From positions 56,261,360 through 56,325,359 of the forward strand of contig OX411544.1 in the NCBI GenBank assembly GCA_948146395.1: DNA of 64,000 nucleotides, written 5' to 3'. The notes beneath the pieces were generated by a model. The model searched no databases, was not told the origin of the DNA, and saw only the letters and a list, made by a program, of their open reading frames with translations. This stretch comes from Fragum whitleyi. Lineage: Eukaryota; Mollusca; Bivalvia; Cardiida; Cardiidae. Position 1 is the stretch's first letter; each line of letters begins with the position of its first letter. Shown here one piece after another: positions 45,862-56,802 of this stretch. The translations under genes were made by a program, and so were the position numbers.

Positions 45862-47029
45862 AAATATACTTTAGCAGCCATAATCAGTGATGGATGAATA
45901 TATTTCTATAATTCAAGACAAATTTTTGATCCACTGAAAAACTTGGTGAAGAATTGCCTGCGGCAGCGTTAGTTGGTATAATTAAGATGGAGGAAAATTT
46001 GAGCAATTATAGATGGTAGAATTTGAGACTTTGCTCCAAATAAAAGAGGTCAATTTTTATTTTTTTCTGGCTATGGACTTTAAACTTTCTGATATTCCCT
46101 TTGCTGTTGGTATTCATGAGAAAAATCTTTTATTGTGGTGAGGGCATTAAGTGTCATTCATATCGAATGTTTTCATAGCAGAGTAACAAATTTTGAAGGA
46201 TTATTATAACCTCCGCTGTCATTAAGAATGTGTGAACGAGAGGTCACCAATTAGCAATTTGTGAAAAATTTTTCTGTGAAGATATTTCCTGCTACAGTTA
46301 ATAAGCCCCTTGTGGTCAGTACTTGAGTCTTTGTGATGGATTATAAGGAGAAACTGACTGTCATCACACGAAATAAGTGTTTCAGTAGGACTTTGAAAAA
46401 ATAGGGTCCAAAGGACTCATTATCATTAGAATCTTAGGGGTCCTTCTTTAAAGTTTAGGAGTCCCAGTGTTTAAGATTTAGGCTATTTCTTTAAAGCACT
46501 AAATTTGTTTTTAATTTACCTTCTTAATTGACCTTCCTTGGACCGAGGGTAAGTCCCTGACTTCTAGTGGGCCATCTCTTCATGTTTGTTGACTGTTTGT
46601 TTATATGGATTTAGAGCTATTTTCCTTGTTGAAGGTAACGAAAGTGTTGGATATTATTGACTATAAAGGGCTCAACTTCAAGAAAGAATTAAAGACTGTT
46701 TTAAACAGTCTTTTATTCTTTTCTGAAGTTGATCCCCAGAGAGTTAGTTAATTGCACTCAGCCATTCATATCACAGTTTCGAGGGTCCAGGCTACTTGTT
46801 TTTGCATATCGGAGGTGCAAAACCTGCGCCACTTTAAACCCTGCAAAAACAATAACATTAAGTTTATATATCTTTCAATTCACTTGAAATTTAGAGTATA
46901 TGATTTTAACTGTTCCCCAAAAAAGATCAATGAAGGGGAGGGGCATATCTTAATGCATACTCCTGTGAATAATCCCTCTTTTTTTGCCCGGCATTGTTAA
47001 GATTTGTTGAATTTTATTTAACTGTTGTT
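45862..47029. other. No gene; one strong hairpin
   Basis: Apart from the hairpin at 46671-46732, nothing recognised. The frame 46752-47000 has no motif. Confidence 0.4.
46671..46732. repeat. Hairpin of 62 bp
   Basis: CTCAACTTCAAGAAAGAATT followed by AAAGACTGTTT pairs with AAACAGTCTTTTATTCTTTT followed by CTGAAGTTGA. Only a few mismatches near the base. Confidence 0.85.
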
Positions 47030-47225
47030 TGCCAACATTGTGATCTGTCACCAAACATTGTCAATCATTTCATCTGTTCTTCATCCATCTATCAACAATT
47101 TCTTTTAAAATGTCTTAAATCACACGGCCAATCAAGATTAAACTTCGCAAGGATGCTCCTTAGGTGAAAACAGTTAATTATCTAATTCAGCCTGTAGAGC
47201 AAATGAGGCCCTCAAGCAACTCTTT
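47030..47225 (+). mobile_element. Short CTTGTTT-like repeat fragment
   Basis: CATCCATCTATCAACAATTT, GGCCAATCAAGATTAAACTT, GGATGCTCCTTAGGTG and the end AGCCTGTAGAGCAAATGAGG with CCCTCAAGCAACTCT. A second end fragment of this type is at 47523-47560. Confidence 0.5.
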
Positions 47226-47376
47226 TCAATTTAAGTGTTACCTTATAAGGGTTTGGGCTTTTATATTGGATTTATGGCAAACTGGTATGTGTTACTTTAG
47301 ATAGATTTAACTTTATTGTCTTTCGTCAACATTGCATGACCTACAGCATGACTCTTAATCTTTGATGCTTTATTTA

Positions 47377-47457
47377 TGGTTCAGTGTGAAACAGTTGTAA
47401 ATGCCTATACATGTATAAACATACATAGGCATTTACAACTGTTCTGCGCTGAGCCAT
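47377..47457. repeat. Covarying palindrome family, copy 3 (A:T type)
   Basis: GGTTCAGTGTGAAACAGTTG followed by TAAATGCCTATA pairs with ATAGGCATTTACAACTGTTC followed by TGCGCTGAGCC. The loop is longer than in other copies. Confidence 0.85.
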
Positions 47458-49777
47458 TGATATACAAGTAACTGGCAAGGTATACAAATAATACTAGAAA
47501 GGTGCATTTGATAAACTTATTCAGGCTTGTGGAGCAAATGAAACCCTCAAGCATGTTTTGTTGGTAATGTTACTTAAAGGCCATGAATATTTCTGATATA
47601 GATGGTAATCCTCATCCATTATAGTGTCACCTTGGCCTGAGGAGCTTGTAAGGCCCGAAAGACCCTCTAGTTTGAAATGTCACTCATAGGTCTTTTATCT
47701 GTTATTAATGGAAATCCCCATCATTAATTATAGTGTCACCTGGTTAGTGTACTGACTTTTATATTGGAGGATTTATGGCAGATGAACTCATTAGTTTGGA
47801 TAGATTTGACTGTATAGCTGTCAGCCCTGACGATTGTATGGTCTAGGCTGAGCATAACTGATATCTCATGCTATTTTATTATAATACTGGCAGGATCAAA
47901 GATCACAGGTTTAGTGTTTGAGCTTGTTTCAAGCTTGTAAGTAACAATTGAATTAATGGTGGACTACTAGTGTATGTAATTAAAATCAGATTTAAAAACT
48001 GGATCATTAATCAAATTTTAAGTGAAAATGAAAAAGAATAAGGTTGTTTATAAAAGTATGTAGCAGGGCTAGACTTCAGAGGTTTAGATAAGAGGGAGTA
48101 AAGCCTCTTAAATTTTTGATCTGAATGAAACTCTGTTGTGGTAACTGATGATTTGAGTTGTCTTGTGCTATAATTATTAAAATACTTTGATATAAAATCC
48201 AAAATACTGTAACTCCCTCTATGCAGCTCTAGATCTGGGGGCTAGATCTAGTAGATTTAAGGAAAAATGGACTTTGGGTCTGAATATTTTTAAAGCACTG
48301 TAACCAACCCTGGATTGTGTTCTTTTATTTCAAATGCATGAGTACTTGCAACTTTAGACAAATCACTATCTACATAACAATACATGGCTTAGAAAAATAC
48401 TGGTAAAAATGGACTTAACTTTGCTTGTTCTATTAATTATATTTTGATGCTTTGATAACAGTATTGTGAGGATTACTAGTAATTTGTAGTATTGTTGGTT
48501 CTACTTGCTGAAGGTCATTAATTGGACATCAGGGAGGGTCTGAAATAAGGTAGCATAGTTCGATTTTATTGACCTGACACTGATAGATGGAATGACATGC
48601 TTAAAGCATTTACGGTAATATGTTAAAATGAAAAAATGGTTGGTATTAAGAAGACAAGTTACAAATATCATAATAACTTCAACCCTGACAGGTCAGATTT
48701 GGTCTCAAGTTGAAGACAATTTGCCTATTTAAGAATCTTATTGTGACAATGCAAATGCCATGTGTACTCACTATAAATCTTTATGTTGAGAAAAACCATA
48801 GTATTGCTATAGCCTTGGTATCATTGTCATTGTTGTCATTGAAGTTGGCTTGCATTTTGTGATATCTCAGGTTTTACTATTACATCATTATATTTCCGCT
48901 AGCAGTCTTAAAATGGAAGGAGGCTCCATCCAAGAAATTAAGAGTAAAGCCGATTTCAACATTTCTCATCAGAGGTGAACTAACTGATTTTTTATGTTGA
49001 TTTTCACGAAGAAAGCCAATAATACAATAATCAAAGATCTTACCCAGGTGTCTTTTTCTTAATCGAATAGCTATCTTGGGATAAAATTATTTTTTTAAAT
49101 AAATCAACAATTACTGAATTTGGTCTCTAACAAAAGGGCCGTCCCTCTTCATGACGTCTGTATTAAGTATGTCATAAAATCTAATTTAAAGATGTACATT
49201 GTGATAGTGGGATATTTCAAAGTTGGATTTCGTTGCGTTGGCCAAGATATGGAGACATTTTGAGATTTGGACCTTTTATGATCCAGTATGCGTACCCAGT
49301 TACCTTAAAAAAGCATATTATATATTCATTTAGTATTCTTGAACTTTATTTGAACCCAAGGTTTATCATTTCCATTTGAAGTGTTGATATATTCTCATTA
49401 ATTATTGGCCCTTGGAACTTTTTCTTGGCTTCACAAGAAGAAATTATTTTCCTTAAAGACCTCTTACAAAAGTTCACATGATGAGCATTTTATCAAATAT
49501 TCTGAGGGAATAATTCTCATTGTACTAAGCCATTGCAGCATAATCCCTCTTTCTGACACCCTGAAGAAATCAGCTTTGTAAAACATTGTGCCAAATGAAG
49601 AAATAACTTGTCCACCTTGTATACATCCGCAAGGGAAAAGTATTCTTTAGATGCATGTTATCAAATAAAAACTGTTATCTGCAAATTATTTGAATATCTA
49701 AAATTTTGCCATTTGGTAATGGGTTTAGTTTGATGGATAATGTGCAGATCCCCCTGGAATTATGGCAAAGATATAGA
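47458..49777. other. Mostly unassigned AT-rich DNA
   Basis: Contains eroded repeat ends at 47523-47560 and 47635-47680 and an AGCTCGGCTG-family fragment at 48785-48900 (GAGAAAAACCATAGTATTGC, TATAGCC, ATCATTGTCATTGTTG). The minus frame 48011-48202 is unsupported. Confidence 0.4.
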
Positions 49778-50105
49778 GAATAACATGTTAGTGTCTTAAA
49801 ATATCAATGTTATCTGGTCAAGGTTGGGAGAAATTATCGGGACGAGGCTTTGCCGAGTCATGATAATTACTGCAGCCGTGACCAGATAACATTGATATTT
49901 TAAGACACTTAAATGTTATTCTATTTATCATGCAATCATTTTTCAGCGCTTATAATCATAATAATTAACCCTTAAAAATTGAAGAAATTTATGTGAAAGT
50001 TTATGCAAATTATTTCTAAAGATAGACTACCTGATATCATGTTATGTTATCAGACGGGTGATATCAGGTCATTACAGGCTTCATTGCATGATAAATGCAT
50101 GTTAT
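49778..50105. mobile_element. Nested palindromes
   Basis: 49778-49921: GAATAACATGTTAGTGTC, TTAAAATATCAATGTTATCT, GGTCA at the left and their complement at the right, arms about 45 nt. 50030-50064: ACCTGATATCATG against GTGATATCAGGT. An outer pair TTTATCATGCAATCA (about 49924) and TTGCATGATAAATGC (about 50085) encloses the second. Looks like one foldback lying beside or within another. Confidence 0.7.
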
Positions 50106-51011
50106 CAAAACACACACAAAAAAAACAGTGGTTGAGCAAAATTTCATAACTTAAGCTTTGTTTAAGCTGAAGTTACAACATCTCCCACACCAACCCAGGA
50201 ATACTCATAAGAACAACTTAATCTTAGATCACCCCCGAGAAGAATTTCTGGATCTGAATGTGCAAGTCTGTGAAATTTTGTCAATTTTAAACAGTGTCAT
50301 CCCTTATTATACTTTCAGGCTTAAAACTTAAAGATGTAGTTCTTATATTCAAATGATACCAAGCCAATGGTTGTGATCCCCTTGTCAGTGGAATGTTGGA
50401 AGAGAAAATATGACTGGATCATGGTGAAGAACTGATGTAGCTTCTAAAATGTGGTGGTAAGTTCAATCCCTAATTATATTGCTTTGCACTTTTTGGTCGG
50501 TCGGTCGGTCAGTAAGCCATATTTGTCTGGAGCATAATATTTTTCTCAAAAATAATTGCAAGCAAGAATCCTATTTAAACTTCACAGATGGACAGATCTC
50601 ATTGAGGTGAAATGCATAAGAAAAGAACCATGACTCTATGTGTCAATCTATTGGAATGACAGTATTGTTATTTATGGATGATATTGGGGATTGATGGATA
50701 AATATTGGTTCAATATGTAACCCATCATGCAAAAAGGGACCATCTTGCAACTTTGTAAAATGAATATTTGAAAAAGAGATTGGGTGCAGGATTGGTCAAC
50801 AAGGGATCATATTTCAAAAATTCTTCCACTGGAAGGTAGATTGAACATTCTAGATTCAGAAAATAAGCCCATTGGGAAAAGTTTCGACCCTACTCAGTCT
50901 GCACAAACCATGCAGTCTGACCAGGGTCAACACTTTATGCACTTCCCAGATGGTCCCATTTCGTGTGAAGGGTCACATATTATTGTCAATAAAAGTGATC
51001 ATGTTTGGGGG
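50106..51011. other. No gene seen
   Basis: Eroded palindrome arm at 50125-50185 (TAACTTAAGCTTTGTTTAAG, CTGAAGTTAC). A GGTCGGTCGGTCGGTC patch and a body resembling 53830-53960 at 50496-50720 suggest a decayed CTTGTTT-type repeat. CAGTCTGCACAAACCATGCA with GTCTGACCAG at about 50897 resembles the MITE interiors. Confidence 0.4.
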
Positions 51012-51491
51012 CCCCTAACAGAGCTACAGACAGAGGGGGTATAATAGATTTTGATCAAAGTTTTTATGCCCCTGAATCGAGAGATCGGGGGAATATTGTT
51101 TTACTCATGTCCGTCTGTCTGTCCGTCCGTCTGTCCAAAAACTTAACCAGAAAAATTAACCTTGCCAATATCTTCAAGCCTATTCAAGATACAAAGCTAA
51201 TATTTGGCATGATTATAGATCTCAATGATCTGCATCCGCTGGTACCAAAGTCAAGGTCATGTGACAAGGTCAAGGTCATCTGTCAAGGTCAAACTTTGGA
51301 AAAAAAATGCCGTTACGGGGGCATTCGTGTTTCACAAACACATCTTGTTTTTAATCATTTTAGTACAAATCCTGTGTTGTTGGTACTCATTGGAATCATC
51401 TCATCAAGACGTCGAAAATGAGTACCCACAACATATAGTTTCATTGAGAAATAAAGATTTTAGACGGTTCTTACCCCCTCTTATCTGTACC
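51012..51491. mobile_element. MITE 'X' interrupted by an ATGCCCC-family repeat
   Basis: Ends GAGCTACAGACAGAGGGGGT and TACCCCCTCTTATCTGTACC are clear inverted repeats. Internal TGTTGTTGGTACTCATTGG and GAGTACCCACAACAT match the other X copies. The insert occupies about 51065-51350. Frames 51005-51421 and 51225-51506 are composite repeat translations. Confidence 0.75.
51065..51350 (+). mobile_element. CTTGTTT-type repeat, ATGCCCCC family, complete
   Basis: ATGCCCCTGAATCGAGAGAT, GTCCGTCTGTCTGTCCGTCC, ATATTTGGCATGATTATAGA, GTGACAAGGTCAAGGTCATC, TACGGGGGCATTCG and CACAAACACATCTTGTTT. High similarity to 28792-29107 indicates recent spread. Inserted in a T-rich site within MITE X. Confidence 0.85.
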
Positions 51492-51579
51492 TATTCCCTA
51501 AGTTGATAAGGAATCCTTTATTCTCCTACAAATTTATTGGTTTGGTTTAAAAATATCTAGGCTGATGTCAAAGTGCAGT

Positions 51580-51801
51580 TGGTGGCACGACATGATTGTC
51601 AATCTAGAGGTCCAGGGTTCCCATTAATGGGTTGATAATAGTAGACCTATATGGGATAGCAGCTTAAGGCTAGGAAAGGATGTGATGTTTGTACTGGTGT
51701 GAGAAATACCCGGAATCCATTGTTGGGTGCTCCAGGCTCCGTGATATAGCTGAAAGATTGTTTTAATCAGATAAAACCCCATTTCAAACAAACAAACAAA
51801 T
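51580..51801 (+). mobile_element. SINE family 1 copy with (CAAA)n tail
   Basis: Head GTGCAGTTGGTGGCACGACA with GATTGTCAATCTAGAGGTCC, a truncated B-box region, then CCCATTAATGGGTTGATAAT, ATATGGGATAGCAGC, GGTGCTCCAGGCTCC and AAAACCCCATTTC with ACAAACAAACAAA at 51787-51801. Confidence 0.7.
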
Positions 51802-52012
51802 AGAACATATAAAACATATCTATTTTACATCGATTGGGAAACAAGTTCTTACAACTAAGATTAATCCCTCTTGATTTTATTTTCCCGGAAAATTTATCTG
51901 ACAAATGTGCAGGCCATTGAAAGAACCAAGATTTGTGGCTGCTCTCGGGAATCAAACTCCTGAACTTTGGGTCAAGAGACCCACACTACCTCTAGACCAC
52001 GTACACAACACA
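51802..52012 (-). mobile_element. SINE family 2 (tRNA-like head, minus strand)
   Basis: On the minus strand GTACGTGGTCTAGAGGTAGT and GGAGTTTGATTCCCGAGAGC give A-box and B-box-like motifs at about 52005-51943. The body GCAGCCACAAATCTTGGTTC with TTTCAATGG is shared with 60640-60812. Not a cloverleaf-forming tRNA. Confidence 0.6.
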
Positions 52013-52302
52013 AATTTCTTAAGGGAATATAGAAATTCTCGATAAAATGAAATGAAAATAGACTACACAATTTTTCAAGAGGCTACTAGAGCTTATCAGC
52101 ACTATGAGTCATAACAAGATTGATTAGGCTGTAAGGGTAAGAGCTTAATTACAGACAATAAATTGGTATGTTCCTTTCAATTGGATTGATGCTAATTTTA
52201 GAAATCACTTGAAGCTTTGTATATAAATATACTCATATACAAAACATGTTGCCTTAATCCTTTCCTCTGTAATACGGTCAATTTAGCTTAAGTTTCTAAA
52301 TG
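52013..52302. other. No gene seen
   Basis: AT-rich sequence without recognised elements. Confidence 0.4.
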
Positions 52303-52777
52303 TTAACCCTTGTCATGCTGAATAAAAAACCTTGGCAAAATTATATATAAATCAAAGTGCTGAAAACTCTGTTTTTCCTAATTGTGAGTCAGCATTTGAT
52401 TTTGAAAATATAATTACTGAGTCCTTTCTGGTTTAACCCTTTGCTGTTTAATCCCTGCTTTTTACGTGCCTGTCATTTTATGATTGAGAAAACATTGTGA
52501 AAAAAGAAGAAATTGCTTCTGACAAGCAATTTCTTCTTTTTCCACACTATTTTCTACCCTACTGAATGGTTATTTTTCAAAGTAAATCTGCTTTAAATTT
52601 TCGTCTGCAAAACCTTTGAATTTGGACAGGTCCAAAATTTTGTAAAACAGGAAAGGGTTAAAAAGGAAAAATCAGGTGGTATGTACTAAGATCAGCCGGC
52701 ACATATGTGCAGGCTGATGTTTGTCCATACCTCCTGCCAAAGCAGGAATATTCCGGGATCAGCATGATAAGGGTTAA
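52303..52777. mobile_element. piggyBac-like MITE 1 containing a nested MITE 2
   Basis: TTAACCCTTGTCATGCTGAA at the left and ATCAGCATGATAAGGGTTAA at the right. After GAGTCCTTTCTGGT the sequence is interrupted at 52433 and resumes at about 52662 with AAAAATCAGGTGGTATG. Confidence 0.85.
52433..52661. mobile_element. piggyBac-like MITE 2, intact copy
   Basis: Flanked by TTAA on both sides; ends CCCTTTGCTGTTTAATCC and ACAAAATTTTGTAAAACAGG-type with GAAAGGG give short inverted repeats (CCCTTTSCTGTTT). A central hairpin AAGAAATTGCTTCTGACAAG with CAATTTCTTCTT lies at about 52504-52540. It serves as the empty site for the insertion at 28792. Confidence 0.85.
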
Positions 52778-52842
52778 AAGCTCTACAAAAGCTGACATCA
52801 TAGCATTTCTTATGCTCTTGCAGTGATTGATCTGGGGAAATT

Positions 52843-53168
52843 TTTTTGTGTCCTGTCTGTTAATGTCTTTGACTGTCAATTTGTCTGCTCTAAAAGATTT
52901 AACATTGACCATAACTTTTGATTGGTTAGTGATATTGTCTCCAAATTCCATATGTGCATGGTTGTGATAAGACCTTTCTGTTGGTACAAACTTCCAGATC
53001 ATCAGTCAAGGTCATTTTTCAAGGGCAAATTATATGAATAATTTAAAAAAATTTACATTGAATTTTGTTGTGCCATTGTTTTCAGTATTGAATTTTAAAT
53101 TCTGTTGAATCCCATAATATTTAAAACTCCTCTGTTTCTGGAAAAATGACAGTGGCTGGGCATTTTTG
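52843..53168 (+). repeat. Degenerate GTCAAGGTCA-type repeat
   Basis: CTGTCTGTTAATGTCTTTGA, ATAACTTTTGATTGG, GTGATAAGACCTTTCTGTTG, ATCAGTCAAGGTCATTTTTC and the end GGGCATTTTTGTTTAACAAA. Similar phrases occur at 59880-59950. Confidence 0.5.
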
Positions 53169-53185
53169 TTTAACAAACAGATCTT

Positions 53186-53360
53186 ATTTATAGCTAGGGA
53201 GTCAGTCTCCCATTTATGAAGATACAGGTTTGATCCCCAGCAGTTTACATAAATCCTTTCTTACAATAATTTTGTCTCCCACAAATGGGTGAATAATCTT
53301 GAACGAGCAGCTTTAGCTTGGAAAAGGTTTTGTGGTAGTACTGCAGAGGTCTACATTAAC
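53186..53360 (+). mobile_element. Decayed SINE with family 1-like core (copy 1)
   Basis: GTCAGTCTCCCATTT, ACAGGTTTGATCCCCAGCAG (B box), TTGTCTCCCACAAATGGGTG, GAGCAGCTTTAGCTTGG and TGTGGTAGTACTGCAG follow the SINE family 1 order with considerable divergence. The duplicate lies at 55865-56120. Confidence 0.6.
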
Positions 53361-53743
53361 ACCAGTCCTTGGGGACCAGACAGGTAAATTTTAGGTAGGA
53401 CTGCTGCAAGCTGTCATGTTGCAGGTCTTCCAGGGCTGTAGTCATTGCCAGGCCAATTGACTACGCCATGCACTTTTGAAAAATAGTTCCTCTTTTTCCA
53501 TGATTTATATCACTCAATGGTAAACATTGTAGTAAAAGAAGAATTTGCTTGTAGCAAATTCATCTTTTCCCACACTCTTTTCTTTCTAAAAGATTATTGT
53601 ACAATAAATATAGATTTCATGGAGGACCCTTAAAGTTTAGCACCAAAAGGTCCTACAGGCTGGTGGTATAGATAAGAAAGTCAAAAGTGTCCAGCTCTGT
53701 ACCGGTGAGAGAATACTAGGAATCTTTTAACTTCTGAGGGTAG

Positions 53744-54035
53744 TTATGCCCCCCCCCCCTCCCTTTCAAAGAAGAGGGGGTATATTGCTTTGTATTTGTC
53801 GGTCTGTATGTTCCTCTGTAGTCTGTTTGTTGTCCAGAGCATATCTCAAAAAGGATTCAAGCTAACATCATGCAACTTCACAGGTGGATTGCTAGATTTC
53901 GGGAGAGATACATAGCACAAGAACCATAACTCTACTCATTATATTTTTTGAGTTATCCTTTGTTTATTGATGAAGAATGTGATATTGACCTGCTCTTATG
54001 GGGGGCATATATGTTTTACAAACATCTCTTGTTTG
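53744..54035 (+). mobile_element. CTTGTTT-type repeat, ATGCCCC subfamily
   Basis: ATGCCCCCCCCCCTCC and AGAAGAGGGGGTATATTGC at the head, ATCTCAAAAAGGATTCAAGC, AACTTCACAGGTGGATTGC, GGGGGGCATATATG and ACAAACATCTCTTGTTT at the end. Duplicated at 56511-56800, where the C and G runs differ in length. Confidence 0.7.
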
Positions 54036-54131
54036 ATATTGCTTTGTGTCTGTTCTTTTGTCTGATACTTTGATTTATTGTCTGTGGAATTTCTCAAAAT
54101 CATGTGTTTGAATCACATTCATGTATCACCC

Positions 54132-54377
54132 AAACCCTTGTCATAGTGAATAAATTTTGGCTAAAAATTTTCATCAAAATCAAAGGACAAAAAACGCTAA
54201 AAGTACCTCCTCTAGGTCAATTTTTATTTGAAAAACTAAATCTATTTACAATTCTGGTTTGAAAGTGAAAAACAGGTGGTGTAGACTAACATCAGACTGC
54301 ACATATGTGCTGGCTGATGTTTGTCTATAGCTCCTGCCAAAGCAGGAATATTCCAGGTTCAGCATGAGAAGGGTTAA
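54132..54377. mobile_element. piggyBac-like MITE 1 (duplication copy 1)
   Basis: CCCTTGTCATAGTGAA at the left, TTCAGCATGAGAAGGGTTAA at the right; full interior. Its twin is 58241-58487. Confidence 0.85.
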
Positions 54378-55230
54378 GTTTGAATTTGACCTGTTTCCTT
54401 TGTAGCATTTAACCCCCTTTCAAACAAAATGTCATTTAAAAATCTTTTAAAATATAAAATGAATGGATCTAGCTTAAACCTTATTCTAAACATAACTTGA
54501 GTTTAATTAGTTGTCATTTAAAAAAAACAACAGCCTACTTATCAATTTTAAATGTAATCAATTAATGTGAAAAAGATAAAAAATGAAGTAAGCTACACTA
54601 TCAATTGCACAAGTTTTGACAGCATAAAGCGAATACTTATTATGAATCTTGATATAGAAAGTTAGATTTTGCAGAGTTCTATATACATCTTTGTAAAAGA
54701 TTACTTGTCCCTGTACTGAAATTCAGACTATATTCGTAATGATATGAATAATTATTACAGTAGCAGCCTAAAAATAAACCTTTCAATCATGATATAGCAA
54801 TTAAGAGGTCTTCATAGCTTTACTTTATAGTTCTTTTGGCCCAGTCCAAACCCAGTAACTTGTCTGTAAGTGTTTTATGCTTGCCTCATATTTTTAGTTT
54901 TATTATAACACTTTCACCCTTTTGTTCCTATACTCAAGGTAACTTGATTTCAATGGAAAAAAAATTAAGTTGGTATAAACTTTTGACTAATGAAAAGATC
55001 AAAGGATTAAATTATTCTTCTGTTTATATCAAAGGGAAGAATCCAGCATTTTCTTCATTAATATAATGTTTTCTCAATATTTTTCTATTCGTTTAATTAT
55101 GGACACAATTAAGTTCATTTCAATTTCATTATGGACAAGTAGAAAGTCCTCTTTTGGTTGTCCAGGGACAAGTGGAGAAAATAAGTTATTCCTCATCGCT
55201 GCCATTGCAGACTTGAAGACAAGAGGATAT
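54378..55230. other. Unique-looking part of the duplication, no gene seen
   Basis: AT-rich. The short frame 54836-55066 and its counterpart at 58949-59131 begin with non-ATG codons and diverge downstream. They are not supported as genes. Confidence 0.45.
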
Positions 55231-55318
55231 TCAACCCTTGTCATGCTCAATAAATTTTGGCTTAAAATCAAAGGGCAAAAAGCACTAGCTGTAAGTACCA
55301 ACTGTAGGTCAATTTTTA
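55231..55318. mobile_element. piggyBac-like MITE 1, truncated
   Basis: CAACCCTTGTCATGCTCAAT then CAAAGGGCAAAAAGCACTAG and GTAGGTCAATTTTTA, stopping at about 55318 where an AGCTC-type repeat begins. The right half is absent. Confidence 0.7.
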
Positions 55319-55846
55319 GCTCCTCTGGCCAAAAGGTGAGCGGGCTATTGTCATGGTGTGGTGTCCGTCGTCCGTGCATGTGTCTCTCCGTCCGTCCGTA
55401 AACTTTTACTTTAACAATCTTCTCCTCCTAAAGTACGTGATGGATTTCAATCAAATTTCACAGGAATGTTCCTTTGGTGACCCTCTATCAGATTCCTTCA
55501 AAGAATTCTAATCGGTTGAAAATCATGGCTGTAGTGGGCGTAGCTAATTTCCGTATATGGTAATAGGTGAGTTTTCTCAGATTCTAATTGATGGATACCA
55601 ATTAAATTTTACATGAATGATCCTTGAGTGACTCTTCATCAGTCTACCAAAAATTATTGTGATTGGATAAAAATATGCATTTCAAGGGAGGATGTCATTT
55701 CTCTATAAGTTACGTAGTTGAAATTTTGAAAATCATTTTCAACATCAGAAGAAACAAAAATATCTAAAAATCTAGTCAAAACTTTTGTTGCTTTACAAGA
55801 ATTTCAAGCCTGTGGAGCGACTCAAGCCGTTCATGGCTTTCTAGTT
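55316..55846 (+). mobile_element. CTTGTTT-like repeat, AGCTCCTCTGGCC family
   Basis: Head AGCTCCTCTGGCCAAAAGGT with GAGCGGGCTATTG, GTCCGTCGTCCGTGC, units GATGGATTTCAATCAAATTT and GATGGATACCAATTAAATTT, end AAGCCTGTGGAGCGACTCAA with GGCTTTCTAGTTT. It sits exactly between duplication copies 1 and 2. The opposed frames 55066-55401 and 55074-55379 are not genes. Confidence 0.7.
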
Positions 55847-55893
55847 TAACAAACAGATCTTATTCATAGCTAGGGCGTCAGACTCCCATTTCG

Positions 55894-55966
55894 ATGGCTT
55901 TGCGCAAAAACAGTTGTAACTGCCTTTAAACATACAGGCAGTTACAACTGTTTTGTGCTGAGCCAT
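55894..55966. repeat. Covarying palindrome family, copy 4 (C:G type), datable insertion
   Basis: TGGCTTTGCGCAAAAACAGT with TGTAACTGCC and GGCAGTTACAACTGTTTTGT with GCTGAGCCA. Duplication copy 1 reads straight through here (CTCCCATTTATGAA), so this is an insertion in copy 2. ATTT appears on both sides of the insert, a possible 4-bp target duplication. Confidence 0.9.
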
Positions 55967-56510
55967 GGATTTATGAAAATACAGGTTTGATCCCCAGCAG
56001 TTTACATAAATCCTTTCTTACAATAATTTTGTCTCCCACAAATGGGTGAATAATTGTAAACCTATCTTGAACGAGCAGCTTTAGCTTGGAAAAGGTTTTG
56101 TGGTAGTACTGCAGAGGTCTACATTAACACCAGTCCTTGGGGACCAGACAGGTAAATTTTAGGTAGGACTGCTGCAAGCTGTCATGTTGCAGGTCTTCCA
56201 GGGCTGTAGTCATTGCCAGGCCAATTGACTACGCCATGCACTTTTGAAAAATAGTTCCTCTTTTTCCATAATTTGTATCACTCAATGGTAAACATTGTAG
56301 TAAAAGAAGAATTTGCTTGTAGCAAATTCATCTTTTCCCACACTCTTTTCTTTCTAAAAGATTATTGTACAATAAATATAGATTTCATGGAGGACCCTTA
56401 AAGTTTAGCACCAAAAGGTCCTACAGGCTGGTGGTATAGATAAGAAAGTCAAAAGTGTCCAGCTCAGTACCGGTGAGAGAATACTAGGAATCTTTTAACT
56501 TCTGGGGGTA

Positions 56511-56800
56511 GTTATGCCCCCCCCTCCCTTTCAAAGAAGAGGGGGTATATTGCTTTGTATTTGTCGGTCTGTACGTTCCTCTGTAGTCTGTTTGTTGTCC
56601 AGAGCATATCTCAAAAAGGATTCAAGCTAACATCATGCAACTTCACAGGTGGATTGCTAGATTTTGGGAGAGATACATAGCACAAGAACCATAACTCTAC
56701 TCATTATATTTTTTGAGTTATCCTTTATTTATTGACGAAGAATGTGATATTGACCTGCTCTTATGGGGGGGGGGGCATATATGTTTTACAAACATCTCTT
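56511..56800 (+). mobile_element. CTTGTTT-type repeat, ATGCCCC subfamily (duplication copy 2)
   Basis: Nearly identical to 53744-54035. Its 3' end reads ACAAACATCTCTTATTA and abuts the next element, so the terminal TTGTTT has been altered by that insertion. Confidence 0.7.
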
Positions 56801-56802
56801 AT

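Larger units (their letters stand above)
53169..55260 (+). repeat. Tandem segmental duplication, copy 1
   Basis: Starts TTTAACAAACAGATCTTATT and is nearly identical, in order, to 55845-60290. It contains a decayed SINE (53186-53360), a hairpin AGAAGAATTTGCTTGTAGCA with AATTCATCTT (about 53538-53570), an ATGCCCC-like repeat (53744-54035) and MITE 1 (54132-54377). It lacks the three extra segments present in copy 2. Intrinsic length is about 2.1 kb. Confidence 0.9.

Noticed and set aside
51005..51421. 138-residue plus-strand frame
   Set aside because: It spans MITE X and an inserted ATGCCCC-family repeat, so it is a composite of two mobile elements.
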